A stretch of DNA of 64,000 nt from Kushneria konosiri. GTDB taxonomy: Bacteria; Pseudomonadota; Gammaproteobacteria; Pseudomonadales; Halomonadaceae. Shown one piece after another: positions 18,499-27,628 of this stretch (position 1 is its first letter; each line of letters begins with the position of its first letter). Where the stretch lies: the NCBI RefSeq assembly GCF_002155145.1, contig NZ_CP021323.1, positions 1,178,001-1,242,000 of the forward strand. Reading direction: 5' to 3'. The translations under genes were made by a program, and so were the position numbers. The notes under the pieces are model-generated. The model was not told the origin of the DNA and did no database searches. It was given only the letters and a program-made list of their open reading frames with translations.

Positions 18499-19674
18499 TC
18501 ACGAGCGGGCCAGAACCGAATCATCGCACAGTGCCAGCAAATCGTTGAGAAACAAAAGCCCCAGCGGGGTGGCCTGTATGCGCGAGTGTGTCTCAAACAT
18601 CAACTCGCGTGCGATGGCCGCTTCAGTGTGAGCGTCCAGACGCAACTCGTCGAGCCCGGTATGCTGATGCCAGAGCGCGCGAGGGACGCCGTCACTCAGA
18701 CGCAGGGCGTTCATCAGAAACTCGAGCCCGCGCTCATCGCGCGACAGCCTGCGATGGCCAGCCAGAAAACCACGCGGATCATCATGGCGGGCGAGATAGG
18801 TCTCGGGCTGGCGCGTTTTCCAGCGCCGCTCGATCACAAGGCCCTCCTCACCGGGACGCGATATCTTGCCATGCGCACCGGCACCGATGCCCAGATAATC
18901 GCCAAAGCGCCAGTAGTTCAGGTTGTGCCGGGCCTCGTGCCCGGAACGAGACCATGCCGAAATCTCGTAGCGCTGGAAGCCAGCCGCCTCCAGACGCGCC
19001 TGCCCGGCGTCCTGAATATCGGCCAGCACGTCCTCTTCAGGTAGTGTGGGCGGGTGCGAATAGAAGGCCGTATTGGGTTCAAGCGTGAGCTGATACCAGG
19101 ACAGATGCGTGGGCGAAAGCGACAGCGCCTGGTCGATATCGGCCATCGCCGTGGCCATGCTCTGCCCCGGCAGACCGTGCATCAGGTCGATGTTGAGCTC
19201 GTCGAAACCGACCTCGCGCGCGGTCGCAATGGCGCGTACGGCCTCATCTGCATCATGAATGCGTCCCAGCCGGGCCAGTGCGTCGTTGTCAAAGCTCTGC
19301 ACCCCCACCGACAGCCGATTGATACCGGCGCGGCGAAAACCGGCAAAGCGCTCACGCTCGAAGGTGCCCGGATTGGCCTCCAGGGTAATCTCGATATCGG
19401 GGTCCAGTGTCAGGCGTGCCTCGATACCGGCCAGCAGGCGCTGATAACCGGCGCCGCTGATCAGGCTGGGCGTACCGCCACCAATAAAGATCGACGTCAG
19501 CGGCCGTCCCTGCACGTTGATCATCTCGGCATCAAGATCGGCCAGCAGGGCATCGATATAGGCCGTCTCGGGCAGCGCACCCGACAGCGTGTGTGAGTTG
19601 AAGTCACAGTAGGGGCACTTGCGCACGCACCATGGAACATGGATATATAGCGCCAGGGGCGGCAGGGAAGACAT
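18499..19674 (-). CDS. hemW: Radical SAM heme chaperone HemW
   Basis: Heme-binding radical SAM protein related to coproporphyrinogen dehydrogenase HemN but acting as a heme chaperone for respiratory enzymes. The 391-residue product begins with LALYIHVPWCVRKCPYCDF: the CxxxCxxC 4Fe-4S motif lies near residues 16-23, directly followed by NSH as in E. coli HemW. IFIGGGTPSL, the EANPGTFE strand and a C-terminal HemN-type domain follow. It lacks the N-terminal extension of true HemN. Its start overlaps the rdgB stop (TGATG), so rdgB-hemW form an operon, a conserved arrangement in gammaproteobacteria. Confidence 0.94.
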   Translation of the reverse strand: MSSLPPLALYIHVPWCVRKCPYCDFNSHTLSGALPETAYIDALLADLDAEMINVQGRPLTSIFIGGGTPSLISGAGYQRLLAGIEARLTLDPDIEITLEANPGTFERERFAGFRRAGINRLSVGVQSFDNDALARLGRIHDADEAVRAIATAREVGFDELNIDLMHGLPGQSMATAMADIDQALSLSPTHLSWYQLTLEPNTAFYSHPPTLPEEDVLADIQDAGQARLEAAGFQRYEISAWSRSGHEARHNLNYWRFGDYLGIGAGAHGKISRPGEEGLVIERRWKTRQPETYLARHDDPRGFLAGHRRLSRDERGLEFLMNALRLSDGVPRALWHQHTGLDELRLDAHTEAAIARELMFETHSRIQATPLGLLFLNDLLALCDDSVLARS

Positions 19675-20273
19675 CAGCGCTCCATCTGCTCAAGCAGGGC
19701 GGCCAGCGCGCGACCGCGGTGGCTGATCCGATTCTTGAGTTCGGAAGAAAGTTCAGCCACGCTCAGACCCTGTTCGGGCACCCAGAACAGGGGATCATAG
19801 CCAAACCCGCCCTCACCGCGCGGCAGGGAAAGAATTTCTCCGGGCCAGCTGCCCTGAACGATAATGGGCACCGGGTCCTCGGCATGGCGCATATAGACAA
19901 GCACGCAGTGATAGTGCGCACCACGCTGACCTTCGGGAACATCGGCCAGCGCCTCGAGCAGCTTCTCGTTATTGGCCCGGTCATCGCCCTGAGCGCCGCT
20001 GTAGCGCGCCGAGTAGATACCCGGAGCGCCACCCAGTGCCGTAACGGCCAGACCCGAGTCATCGGCCAGCGCCGGCAGACCGCTGCCCAGACAGGCCGCA
20101 CGCGCCTTGAGCAGGGCATTTTCAACAAAGGTCAAGCCGGTCTCTTCAACGGCCGATATACCATGGTCGGCCTGAGTGGTCAGTTCCCATGCCAGCGGCT
20201 CCAGCAGCGCGCGGAACTCCCGCAGCTTGCCGGCATTATTGCTGGCGACAACGAGAGAGCGTGTAGCAGACAT
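19674..20273 (-). CDS. rdgB: XTP/dITP diphosphatase RdgB
   Basis: Hydrolyses non-canonical purine triphosphates (ITP, dITP, XTP) so they are not incorporated into nucleic acids. The 199-residue protein has the substrate-binding SNNAGKLREF near the N terminus, VEETGLTFVENALLKAR, the metal-binding ALADDSGLAV, GIYSARYSG, and the C-terminal GGFGYDPLFWVPE and SHRGRAL. Length is typical. It lies upstream of hemW with a one-base overlap, and divergent from the first CsgD-type regulator across about 230 bp. Confidence 0.95.
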   Translation of the reverse strand: MSATRSLVVASNNAGKLREFRALLEPLAWELTTQADHGISAVEETGLTFVENALLKARAACLGSGLPALADDSGLAVTALGGAPGIYSARYSGAQGDDRANNEKLLEALADVPEGQRGAHYHCVLVYMRHAEDPVPIIVQGSWPGEILSLPRGEGGFGYDPLFWVPEQGLSVAELSSELKNRISHRGRALAALLEQMER

Positions 20274-20504
20274 AAGGCATGATCCCTTGGTGTGATTGAC
20301 GGCCCCATTTTAAAGCGCCATGTCATCACACTGGAACATATTGTTGTGGATTAGCCGACCGAAGCATACCTGGCATGATACAAATAGCGTGATATGAACC
20401 AACGAATTGGCCGTCAAAACAGCGCCTGCCCGAGCGATGCTCCAGACGCCGTTTCGGAGTAAGCTTGAGCAAAGCCTCGTCGTTGGCTGTCACAACATGA
20501 GCTG

Positions 20505-21227
20505 ATGAACGGGCATCAAGGGGGCACCGTGGATAGTGACGTGGAAAGTGAAAAGAAGGTAGTCGTACTACTGGTGACAGAGATCAACCCGCAAAGCGAG
20601 CTGTTCATGCAGTACGTGCGGGACAGGATCGGCTGCGAAGTGGAAACGCTGGCACCGCGCGATGCCGTACCGGCAGAAGATGACATACAGCGTGTGGTGC
20701 TGCTTGATGCCGATCATGTCAATGAAAAGGACATGTATCACTGGGAAGAGAGTGCCGCCAGTGACAGCAATACGCTGACGCTGGCCGCTTTTAACCTTGC
20801 CGATGAAAACCAGGCCGTCAATCTGGCGACCACCTTTCGGCTGCAGGGCGTGTTCTACCGTCGCGACTCGCTGGCACTGATCTGCAAGGGCATCGCCAAG
20901 CTGATCAACGATGAACTGTGGATGTCGCGTAATCTGATGACGCGACTGATTCGTTTCTATCGCCGCCAGCAGATCAACGCGTTCCGACCGGCCAACGGCC
21001 TGACGCATCGCGAGCTCGAAATCCTGCGCCTGCTGGGCACGGGCGCGTCCAATACCGAAATCGCGAATCAGCTGTTTGTCAGCGAGCATACGGTCAAGTC
21101 ACACCTTTACAACATTTTTCGAAAACTCAAGGTTCGTAACCGCATTCAGGCCATGAACTGGGTACGCCAGAACCTGGGCGGAGCGCCGATACCGCCCTCC
21201 TCTCGCAGCACGTCGTCCGAGAACTGA
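20505..21227 (+). CDS. CsgD-type LuxR-family transcriptional regulator, copy 1
   Basis: A two-domain regulator closely resembling E. coli CsgD in layout and sequence. Residues about 18-135 form an atypical receiver-like domain ([14 protein letters not shown], then VVLLDADHV where CsgD has its LLD; the acidic pair of true receivers is missing), with the CsgD-like GVFYRRDSL. Residues about 165-225 form a LuxR/FixJ-type [21 protein letters not shown] followed by [23 protein letters not shown] 20505 has no ribosome-binding site; a GTG at 20529 follows AAGGGGG and may be the true start. Paralogue of the regulator at 23972; the two bracket the carbonic anhydrase/SulP operon. No curli or cellulose genes are nearby. 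Confidence 0.85.
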   Translation: MNGHQGGTVDSDVESEKKVVVLLVTEINPQSELFMQYVRDRIGCEVETLAPRDAVPAEDDIQRVVLLDADHVNEKDMYHWEESAASDSNTLTLAAFNLADENQAVNLATTFRLQGVFYRRDSLALICKGIAKLINDELWMSRNLMTRLIRFYRRQQINAFRPANGLTHRELEILRLLGTGASNTEIANQLFVSEHTVKSHLYNIFRKLKVRNRIQAMNWVRQNLGGAPIPPSSRSTSSEN

Positions 21228-21255
21228 TCGCCTCCAGTCAGTGTCACGACATGAC

Positions 21256-21292
21256 AAGGGTGCCCCCGACCGTGAGGTCGAGGGCGCCCTTT
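21256..21292. terminator. Bidirectional hairpin between regulator copy 1 and the SulP gene
   Basis: Sixteen-base arms beginning AAGGGTGCCC and ending GGGCGCCCTT, with two mismatches and a GTGA loop, lie between convergent genes with A/T-rich ends on both sides. Confidence 0.65.
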
Positions 21293-21332
21293 CAGTGGCT
21301 ACCCGGCGCTGCTAACGCCATCACCGGACGGA

Positions 21333-22883
21333 CTACGCTGCCGCCATGTTCTCCTGGGTGCCGGCCCCTGTCGGGCGAAGCGCAGGATAACTGGCAGTCA
21401 GACCATTGACCTGCTTGAGCTCCACCACGATGTCGCGCTCGTGCGATGAATAGACGAAATTGTCGATGTCTTCCTGAATGTCAGGATCGATGAACCCTGC
21501 CTCGCGCGCATCGATGATCAGATGGCTGCCGTCAGGGATTTCGTCCAGATAAAAGCGCACCTTGTCCCGGTTGAGAAAGGAGACATCGGTATGAAAGCGC
21601 AGCAGGGCGTGACGGTCATGCTGGGTAAAAGAGACCGACGAGTGATAGTTGGCCCGGACCAGAAAATAGAGCCCGCACAGAAAACCGATGATGACGCCTT
21701 CAAGCAGGTTGGTGACCATGATGGCCACTACCGTCACGGCAAAGGGCACAAAACGCTGCCAGCCCTGATGATAGTGCGCAAGGATCGTGGCCGGGCGCGC
21801 CAGCTTATAGCCGGTGTGCAACAGCACTGCGGCCAGACACGCCAGCGGAATGAATTCCAGCGCCCCCGCCACAAAAGCCACACTGCACAGCAGCAGCACA
21901 CCGTGCACAAAGCTGGAAAGGCGCGTCCGTCCCCCCGCCTGCACGTTGGCAGAACTGCGCACGATCACGGCCGTGATCGGCAGACCGCCCACCATGCCAC
22001 TGACCATGTTGCCGATACCCTGCGCCTTGAGCTCGCGATGAGGAGGCGAGTGACGCTTGAGCGGGTCGATCTTGTCTACGGCTTCAAGACTTAAAAGGGT
22101 TTCAAGGCTGGCCACCAGTGCCAGCGTCACGGCCGTCATGTAAACCTGAGGCTTGAGCAGATCGGACACTGCGGGCAGCTGCAGCTGACCGATAAAATCG
22201 ACCGGCCCACCCAGTCCTGGCAGGGAAATACGCTGCCCGCTATCCAGTGCGCTCGGCAGACCCAGTGACAGTGCCAGTCGATCCATGGCAATAGCGACCA
22301 GCACGGCCACCAGAGGCCCCGGGAAACGCTTGATCGCCGCCGGCATGAACGGTTTTTCCCAGCTGACCAGAATCGTGAGCGTCACCGCTGCAATGGCCAG
22401 TGCGACCGGCGACAGACCGGAGGCCAGCCCTTCAAGGTTCAAAAGCGAGACATCACTGTCCTGCGAAAGTCCCAGTGCCAGCGGAATCTGGTTCAGAATC
22501 AGAATCAGTCCAATGGCGGCCAGCATGCCCTTGATCACGGCCGAGGGAACGAAGGCACCAATCTTGCCAAGACGAAGAAAGCCAAACAGAAGCTGCAGGG
22601 CGCCGGCCAACACCGTGGCCATGAAAAGCCCGCTCAAACCGATCTGCTCGACTGCTCCCAGCACGATAACGGTCAACCCGGCAGCCGGACCGGAAACACT
22701 CAGGGAAGAGCCGCTGAAAAGCGATACCACGATACCGCCGACAATGCCGGCGATCAGGCCGGCAAGCGGCGGTGCCCCAGAGGCCAGAGAGATGCCCAGA
22801 CACAGGGGAATGGCGACCAGAAAGACCACGATGCCGGCAGGCAGGTCCTGTGGCAATGTCTTCAATGAAAACGCTTTGCTCAT
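21333..22883 (-). CDS. SulP-family inorganic anion transporter with STAS domain, probable bicarbonate uptake
   Basis: A 516-residue inner-membrane transporter of the SLC26/SulP family. Ten or more membrane spans (about 12-395) include the N-terminal DLPAGIVVFLVAIPLCLGISLASGAPP signature, SVSGPAAGLTVIV and the SAVIKGMLAAIG region. A cytoplasmic STAS domain (about 410-500) carries VSFLNRDKVRFYLDEIP and LIIDAREAGFIDPDI; the usual phosphorylatable Ser after the Asp is Ala-Arg here. The gene lies 40 bp downstream of a beta-carbonic anhydrase on the same strand, which argues for bicarbonate (BicA-like) rather than sulfate; a similar neighbour pair exists in Pseudomonas. Sulfate or another anion cannot be excluded. 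Confidence 0.88.
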   Translation of the reverse strand: MSKAFSLKTLPQDLPAGIVVFLVAIPLCLGISLASGAPPLAGLIAGIVGGIVVSLFSGSSLSVSGPAAGLTVIVLGAVEQIGLSGLFMATVLAGALQLLFGFLRLGKIGAFVPSAVIKGMLAAIGLILILNQIPLALGLSQDSDVSLLNLEGLASGLSPVALAIAAVTLTILVSWEKPFMPAAIKRFPGPLVAVLVAIAMDRLALSLGLPSALDSGQRISLPGLGGPVDFIGQLQLPAVSDLLKPQVYMTAVTLALVASLETLLSLEAVDKIDPLKRHSPPHRELKAQGIGNMVSGMVGGLPITAVIVRSSANVQAGGRTRLSSFVHGVLLLCSVAFVAGALEFIPLACLAAVLLHTGYKLARPATILAHYHQGWQRFVPFAVTVVAIMVTNLLEGVIIGFLCGLYFLVRANYHSSVSFTQHDRHALLRFHTDVSFLNRDKVRFYLDEIPDGSHLIIDAREAGFIDPDIQEDIDNFVYSSHERDIVVELKQVNGLTASYPALRPTGAGTQENMAAA

Positions 22884-22923
22884 GTTATCCGTCTCTTTTC
22901 ATGAATAATGACATTACCGACGA

Positions 22924-23556
22924 TCAGACAGCGCATGCCTGAGCGGCCTCGTGGCTTTCACCATTCCAGCGTTTGATTTCACGCAATCTGCCCGTTTCCA
23001 GGGCATATACCATCCCGTGTATCGTCGGATACTGATGACGTGACCATTGCGCCTTTATCAAGGGCAGCTCACCAAGCATTGTGACCTGATCGATCACATT
23101 CAGCGCCACCATCCGATCAAGACGTTCGGCATCATTGTTCATTTCTGCCAGTTCATTGGCATGCCTTCTTCTAATATCACGGATGCCATCCAGGTGATTA
23201 TCAAGATGAGAAAACCCGGTATTTTCATCTGTCATTGCGGCCTGAATTCCCCCGCATCGATGATGACCACAAACGATGATATGACGGACCTTTAATACAG
23301 CAACGGCGTATTCAAGGACGCTCATGAAGCCCGCTTCATTGGGACAGACCCGATTGGCGACATTGCGGTGAATGAACATTTCTCCCGGAGAGGTATTACA
23401 GAGCTGTTCGGCAGGAACACGGCTATCGGAGCAGCCGATCCACAACACTTCCGGAGATTGTCCGGCACTCAAGCGATCAAACATGTGTGGATCGCAATGT
23501 TTGACTTCACCGGCCCAGGCCTGATTTTCCAGCAACAATCTCTCGACAAAACGCAT
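22924..23556 (-). CDS. can: Beta-class carbonic anhydrase (Can-like)
   Basis: Zinc enzyme interconverting CO2 and bicarbonate. The 210-residue product has the beta-class ligands Cys42, Asp44 and Arg46 in CSDSRVP, then His98 and Cys101 in CGHHRCGG, numbered exactly as in E. coli Can, plus FIHRNVANRV and TIHGMVYALETG. The ATG at 23556 was chosen because AAAGGAG stands seven bases before it and the N terminus then matches E. coli. A longer frame to 23679 would add 41 residues without family support. It precedes the SulP gene as a likely two-gene operon supplying or using bicarbonate. Its promoter lies in the 415-bp region shared with the second CsgD-type regulator. Confidence 0.95.
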   Translation of the reverse strand: MRFVERLLLENQAWAGEVKHCDPHMFDRLSAGQSPEVLWIGCSDSRVPAEQLCNTSPGEMFIHRNVANRVCPNEAGFMSVLEYAVAVLKVRHIIVCGHHRCGGIQAAMTDENTGFSHLDNHLDGIRDIRRRHANELAEMNNDAERLDRMVALNVIDQVTMLGELPLIKAQWSRHQYPTIHGMVYALETGRLREIKRWNGESHEAAQACAV

Positions 23557-23971
23557 CCGGCGCTCCTTTATTTTGTAAACAGACGGTAACAGATCCGTTT
23601 CAAATACATCCTTTAGCGCAATTTCCTGTGCACAATGCGCCATTTGGTGTAGATGCGCGTTCTGACCGCTCTCATTCAAAAATTGATCGCCTTATAATCG
23701 GGGGCATCTTCAGGACCCCGGTCGCGTCGGCTATCGGTACGATCACCCGAACCACTAGCCCGTTCTAAATGATCGAACTAGAACGTTAGTCGCAAGAGCT
23801 TAATCAGCTCTGAACCTTAAGTGCTTTTAAGTAGTTGTTTTGTTTATTTTTTTACTTAATTTTACTTAGCGTGAAGGGTGCCCTGCCGGCGCGCCGGATT
23901 TTGGCACATCCCCAGTTTTGATCGCGATCGGGTGTCTGAAGGCCTTCATACTCTTTACCAGGGCCACTTTC
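23557..23971. promoter_or_regulatory. 415-bp divergent regulatory region between carbonic anhydrase and CsgD-type regulator 2
   Basis: No gene is seen here. The last third is markedly AT-rich. It contains an inverted repeat CGTTCTA (23761-23767) / TAGAACG (23779-23785), a short inverted repeat GAGCT / AGCTC at 23796-23810, and a symmetric array of TTAAGT at 23817 and 23827 and ACTTAA/ACTTAG at 23854 and 23864, each pair exactly ten bases apart. These look like regulator-binding sites; which protein binds them is unknown. Confidence 0.55.
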
Positions 23972-24655
23972 ATGGATGTGACGAATATTGCACTGATCAT
24001 GGTGACCAAAAGCAGCCCCCAGAATGAGCTGTTTCTGGACTACCTCCGTCAGCAGCTGGGTTGCCATGTACAGCAATTGCCGACGGACGAGCCACCCGAG
24101 CTGCCAGAGCATCTAAGGCACTGTCGCGTTGTGGCATTGCTGGATGATGATCATCTGGAGGAGTCCGTGCTACGCGACTGGACCCAGCAGCTGGGCCAGT
24201 ATGACGACGCCATTTTCACGGCCTTCAACATGAGTGATGAAGACCGGGCCGTCGCCCTGATGATGCGCATGCCGCTGCATGGAATCTTCTATCGGGGGGA
24301 TTCCCTTGAGCTGATCAGCAAGGGCATTCGCAAGCTTTTCGAGGGTGAGATGTGGTTGTCACGTCCCCTGATGGAGCGTCTGTTGTGCGCCTACTGGCAT
24401 CGTCAGCATGACGAGCAGCTGCCGCTGGCAAGCCTGACCCCGCGTGAACAGGAAATCCTGAGCCTGCTGGACAGCGGTGCAAGCAATCTGGATATCGCTG
24501 ACCGCCTTTCCATCAGCGAACATACGGTCAAGTCACATCTTTATCACGTGTTCAGAAAGCTCAAGGTGAGAAATCGGGCGCAGGCGCTGAATCTGCTACG
24601 TCAGCAGCCCACGACCGTGGTTGCCGCGCCCCGCACACGTCGGGACCCGGCCTGA
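23972..24655 (+). CDS. CsgD-type LuxR-family transcriptional regulator, copy 2
   Basis: Paralogue of the regulator at 20505, 227 residues. An atypical receiver-like domain (about 1-125) has ALIMVTKSSPQNELFLDYL, matching the opening of E. coli CsgD, VVALLDDDHLEES and GIFYRGDSLELI. The C-terminal LuxR HTH (about 150-212) reads LTPREQEILSLLDSGASN and [21 protein letters not shown], nearly identical in the recognition helix to copy 1, so both may bind related DNA sites (inference). ATG 23972 begins the conserved part; longer in-frame TTG starts add residues with no counterpart in copy 1. It is divergent from the carbonic anhydrase gene and convergent with the double-kinase gene (20 bp apart). Confidence 0.85.
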   Translation: MDVTNIALIMVTKSSPQNELFLDYLRQQLGCHVQQLPTDEPPELPEHLRHCRVVALLDDDHLEESVLRDWTQQLGQYDDAIFTAFNMSDEDRAVALMMRMPLHGIFYRGDSLELISKGIRKLFEGEMWLSRPLMERLLCAYWHRQHDEQLPLASLTPREQEILSLLDSGASNLDIADRLSISEHTVKSHLYHVFRKLKVRNRAQALNLLRQQPTTVVAAPRTRRDPA

Positions 24656-24675
24656 TCCACTTCCTGCCGAGACCA

Positions 24676-26253
24676 TCAATTCAGGCGCAGTCGCTCCCTG
24701 ATCAGTGACACCAGCGTCAGATTGGCGTCCTCGGCCGTGGTATCCAGGTGAATCAGATAGGCCAGCTCATCCTCGCCGAAGGCATCGCGCGAGGCGAGCT
24801 GGTAATCAAGCACCTCAATGCCTGCCTCCGACGCCTCACCACGTCTTTTCTGTCGTCGTACGAGACGATCTCGCAGCGTCGCGTCATCGGCTTCAAAACT
24901 GATCAAAAGCGCTGCCAGACCACGCTTTTCGGCCTCGTGTCGCAACCGATCACGCTGAGCGCGCTTGAGCGCAGTGGCATCAATACAGACCGGGTAGCCG
25001 GCCTCCATCAGCGTACCGCTCAGGGAAGCCAGTCGCTCATAGGTCTGACGGGTCATGTCATCGCTGTAGATGCCGCCGGCCACGCTTGAGCCTGAATCGG
25101 CATCGGGTGCCAGTTCACAAAGACGCTTGCGCTCGACATCGGAACGAAGGCGGATGGCACCGAGTGAGCGCACAACCTGTTCGGTAAACCGGCTCTTGCC
25201 ACTGCCCGAGACGCCAACGCTGATCAAAAGCCAGGGAATGTCGATCTCGCTGTAGCGCTCGGCCAGCGCGATGTAGCTGCGATAGTCCGACAGCGCCGCG
25301 TCACGGTCGGCCGGATGCAAATCCGGCTGCTGCAGACGAAACAGCGCCACCTTGGCCCGCACCATGGCGCGATAGGCCTTGTACCAGGGCAGCAGACGAA
25401 CCAGCTCGTGATCCCCGCTGCCCTCCAGGTAACGATTGAGCACGTGACTCGACAGTGCGTGTTCGCCGCGCGCCTCAAGATCCATCAGCAAAAAGGCCAG
25501 TTCACAGCAGACGTCGTTGTAGCGCAGGTCATCGTTGAACTCGATGCAGTCAAAGATCAGCGCCCGACCCTTGTGCTGCACTACATTGGCCAGATGCACG
25601 TCCCCATGCGTTTCACGCACGAAGCCCTCGCGTTGACGCTTCATTAATAGCGGTTCGAACCGGTGATACAGCTCCTCGGCGCGCTGGGCCAGTTCCTCCA
25701 GACGACGAAGATCGTTTTGATCCTCCAGAAGCGGCCGGATCTGATCGAAGTTCTGCTTCACCGGCGCATGGACCGCCTCGGGCGCGCCAAAGTCACTGTC
25801 CGGCGAGACCCGCTCGGCACTCTGATGGAAGGCGACCAGCTGATCGACCATGTCATCCATCATCGTGCGGGTCAGCTCACCATTGGCCTGCAGTGTCGAG
25901 AAAAGCCCGGCATTGTCGAACTGTCGCATGCAGATGGCGTATTCAAAGGGTTCGCCGTCGCCATCCAGCACGGGAGCGTCAGGCGTACCGCTGATAGGCA
26001 CGACCCGCTCATAGAGATCGCCCGCCAGGCGCCGATTGAGCCTCACCTCGTCTTCACAGAAACGGCGACGGCGCGTCAGCGTCGAGAAGTCCAGAAAACC
26101 GAAATCCAGCGGTTTCTTGATCTTGTAGGCGTAATCGCCGGTCAGGATGACCCAGGAGATGTGGGTCTCGTAGACCTGCAGGGTCGACACGTCATGATTG
26201 AAAAACCGGCCGCTTCTCAGCGCGCTGATCAGTGACTGACTCAAGGGGCTCAC
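24676..26253 (-). CDS. Fused aminoglycoside-phosphotransferase-like kinase and P-loop kinase
   Basis: A 525-residue cytosolic protein with two kinase-like modules. Residues about 1-310 form an aminoglycoside phosphotransferase-like fold: YAYKIKKPLDFGFLDF (ATP-binding lysine region), the Brenner motif HGDVHLAN at 216-223 and the metal-binding FDCIEFNDDLRYND beginning at 234. Residues about 335-525 form a P-loop kinase with GVSGSGKS at 347-354, RSDVERKRL and IDATALKRAQRDR, resembling gluconate/shikimate-kinase-like ATPases. This fusion is widespread in proteobacteria but I know of no established substrate; drug resistance should not be inferred. It is the last gene of the minus-strand run downstream of hemL. 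Confidence 0.8.
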   Translation of the reverse strand: MSPLSQSLISALRSGRFFNHDVSTLQVYETHISWVILTGDYAYKIKKPLDFGFLDFSTLTRRRRFCEDEVRLNRRLAGDLYERVVPISGTPDAPVLDGDGEPFEYAICMRQFDNAGLFSTLQANGELTRTMMDDMVDQLVAFHQSAERVSPDSDFGAPEAVHAPVKQNFDQIRPLLEDQNDLRRLEELAQRAEELYHRFEPLLMKRQREGFVRETHGDVHLANVVQHKGRALIFDCIEFNDDLRYNDVCCELAFLLMDLEARGEHALSSHVLNRYLEGSGDHELVRLLPWYKAYRAMVRAKVALFRLQQPDLHPADRDAALSDYRSYIALAERYSEIDIPWLLISVGVSGSGKSRFTEQVVRSLGAIRLRSDVERKRLCELAPDADSGSSVAGGIYSDDMTRQTYERLASLSGTLMEAGYPVCIDATALKRAQRDRLRHEAEKRGLAALLISFEADDATLRDRLVRRQKRRGEASEAGIEVLDYQLASRDAFGEDELAYLIHLDTTAEDANLTLVSLIRERLRLN

Positions 26254-26267
26254 TCCGGATCAGTAAT

Positions 26268-26294
26268 GAAAATCGCCCGCCGACACATCGGCGG
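26268..26294 (-). terminator. Terminator of hemL
   Basis: A seven-bp stem CCGCCGA / TCGGCGG with CACA loop, preceded on the plus strand by GAAAATCG, gives a hairpin followed by GATTTTC when read on the minus strand, between hemL and the double-kinase gene. Confidence 0.5.
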
Positions 26295-26327
26295 CAGGCG
26301 GGCATGACGCTCGAAAGGCGCCGATGG

Positions 26328-27617
26328 TCAGGTCAGGGTTGCAAACACTGCCTCGGCGGCCTCGAGCGTGGCATTGATGTCCTCGTCTTCATGAACGCTG
26401 GACATGAAACCGGCTTCAAACGGTGAAGGCGCCATATAAACGCCGCGGTCCAGCATCGCCGTAAAGAAGCGTCTGAAACGCTCAACGTCACAGCCGGTCG
26501 CGGCCTCGAAATTGTTGACCTCGGCCTGCTCGGTAAAGAAGATACCGAACATGCCGCCGGCGCGATGGGTCAAAAGCGACACGCCAGCGGCGGCCGCCCG
26601 CGCCTCGAGACCGTCACACAGCAGATTGACGCGCTCGGTCAGACGCTGATGGAAATCGGGCTGGCGAACCTTTTTCAACAGCGCGATACCGGCGGCCATG
26701 GCCAGCGGATTACCTGAGAGCGTGCCGGCCTGATAGACCGGTCCCAGCGGCGAAAGATATTCCATGATGGCCCGCTTGCCGCCAAAGGCGCCGACCGGCA
26801 TGCCACCACCGACGATCTTGCCCAGACAGGTCAGATCCGGCGTAATGTTGTAGTGTGCCTGAGCTCCGCCCAGCGCCACGCGAAAGCCGGTCATGACCTC
26901 ATCAAAAATCAACACGGCGCCGGACTCGTCACACACCTCGCGCAGGCACTCCAGAAAACCCGGTACCGGCGGGATGCAGTTCATGTTGCCAGCCACCGGC
27001 TCCACGATCACGCAGGCGACCTGATCGCCGATCTCGCGAAAGCATTCGCGCACGCCCTCGACATCATTATAGGAGAGCGTCACGGTATGTTCGGCCAGCG
27101 ATGCCGGCACGCCGGGTGAGCTGGGTTCACCATGGGTGAGCGCGCCAGAGCCCGCCTTGACCAGCAGCGAATCCACATGACCGTGATAGTTGCCTTCGAA
27201 CTTGACCACCTTGTCACGGCCGGTATAACCACGAGCCAGACGGACCGCGGACATGGTGGCTTCGGTGCCGGAGTTGACCATGCGTACCATATCGATCGAC
27301 GGCATGATCTCGCAGATCAGCTCTGCCATATCGGTTTCGACGGCAGTGGGGGTGCCAAAGGAGAGGCCGTCTTCCAGCCGATCACGCACGGCACTCAGTA
27401 CGTCAGGGTCGGCATGCCCGGTGATCATCGGTCCCCAGGAGCCGACGTAGTCAATATATCGCTTGCCCTCGACGTCAAAGAGATAGGGCCCGCGAGCACG
27501 CGAAACAAACATGGGCGCCCGGCCCATGCCCTTGAAGGCACGCACCGGTGAGTTAACGCCACCGGGGATGCGATGCCCGGCACGAGCAAAAAGCGTCTCG
27601 GAGGTAATGTGATCCAT
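26328..27617 (-). CDS. hemL: Glutamate-1-semialdehyde 2,1-aminomutase
   Basis: PLP enzyme that converts glutamate-1-semialdehyde to 5-aminolevulinate, the committed precursor of heme and siroheme by the C5 pathway. The 429-residue protein has [13 protein letters not shown] near the N terminus, [28 protein letters not shown], the FDEVMTGFR metal/PLP aspartate and the PLP lysine in [17 protein letters not shown], all expected. AGGAG stands just before the ATG. Its 124-bp upstream gap from thiE holds three DnaA-box-like sequences. hemJ, another heme gene, lies three genes upstream on the same strand. Confidence 0.97.
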   Translation of the reverse strand: MDHITSETLFARAGHRIPGGVNSPVRAFKGMGRAPMFVSRARGPYLFDVEGKRYIDYVGSWGPMITGHADPDVLSAVRDRLEDGLSFGTPTAVETDMAELICEIMPSIDMVRMVNSGTEATMSAVRLARGYTGRDKVVKFEGNYHGHVDSLLVKAGSGALTHGEPSSPGVPASLAEHTVTLSYNDVEGVRECFREIGDQVACVIVEPVAGNMNCIPPVPGFLECLREVCDESGAVLIFDEVMTGFRVALGGAQAHYNITPDLTCLGKIVGGGMPVGAFGGKRAIMEYLSPLGPVYQAGTLSGNPLAMAAGIALLKKVRQPDFHQRLTERVNLLCDGLEARAAAAGVSLLTHRAGGMFGIFFTEQAEVNNFEAATGCDVERFRRFFTAMLDRGVYMAPSPFEAGFMSSVHEDEDINATLEAAEAVFATLT

Positions 27618-27628
27618 CTTCGCGCTCC

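Noticed and set aside
23902-23920. TGGCAC resembling a sigma-54 -24 element upstream of CsgD-type regulator 2
   Set aside because: No TTGC at the -12 position with the right spacing.
20505-24655. Curli (csg) locus
   Set aside because: Regulators resemble CsgD but no csgA, csgB, csgE, csgF or csgG genes are present.
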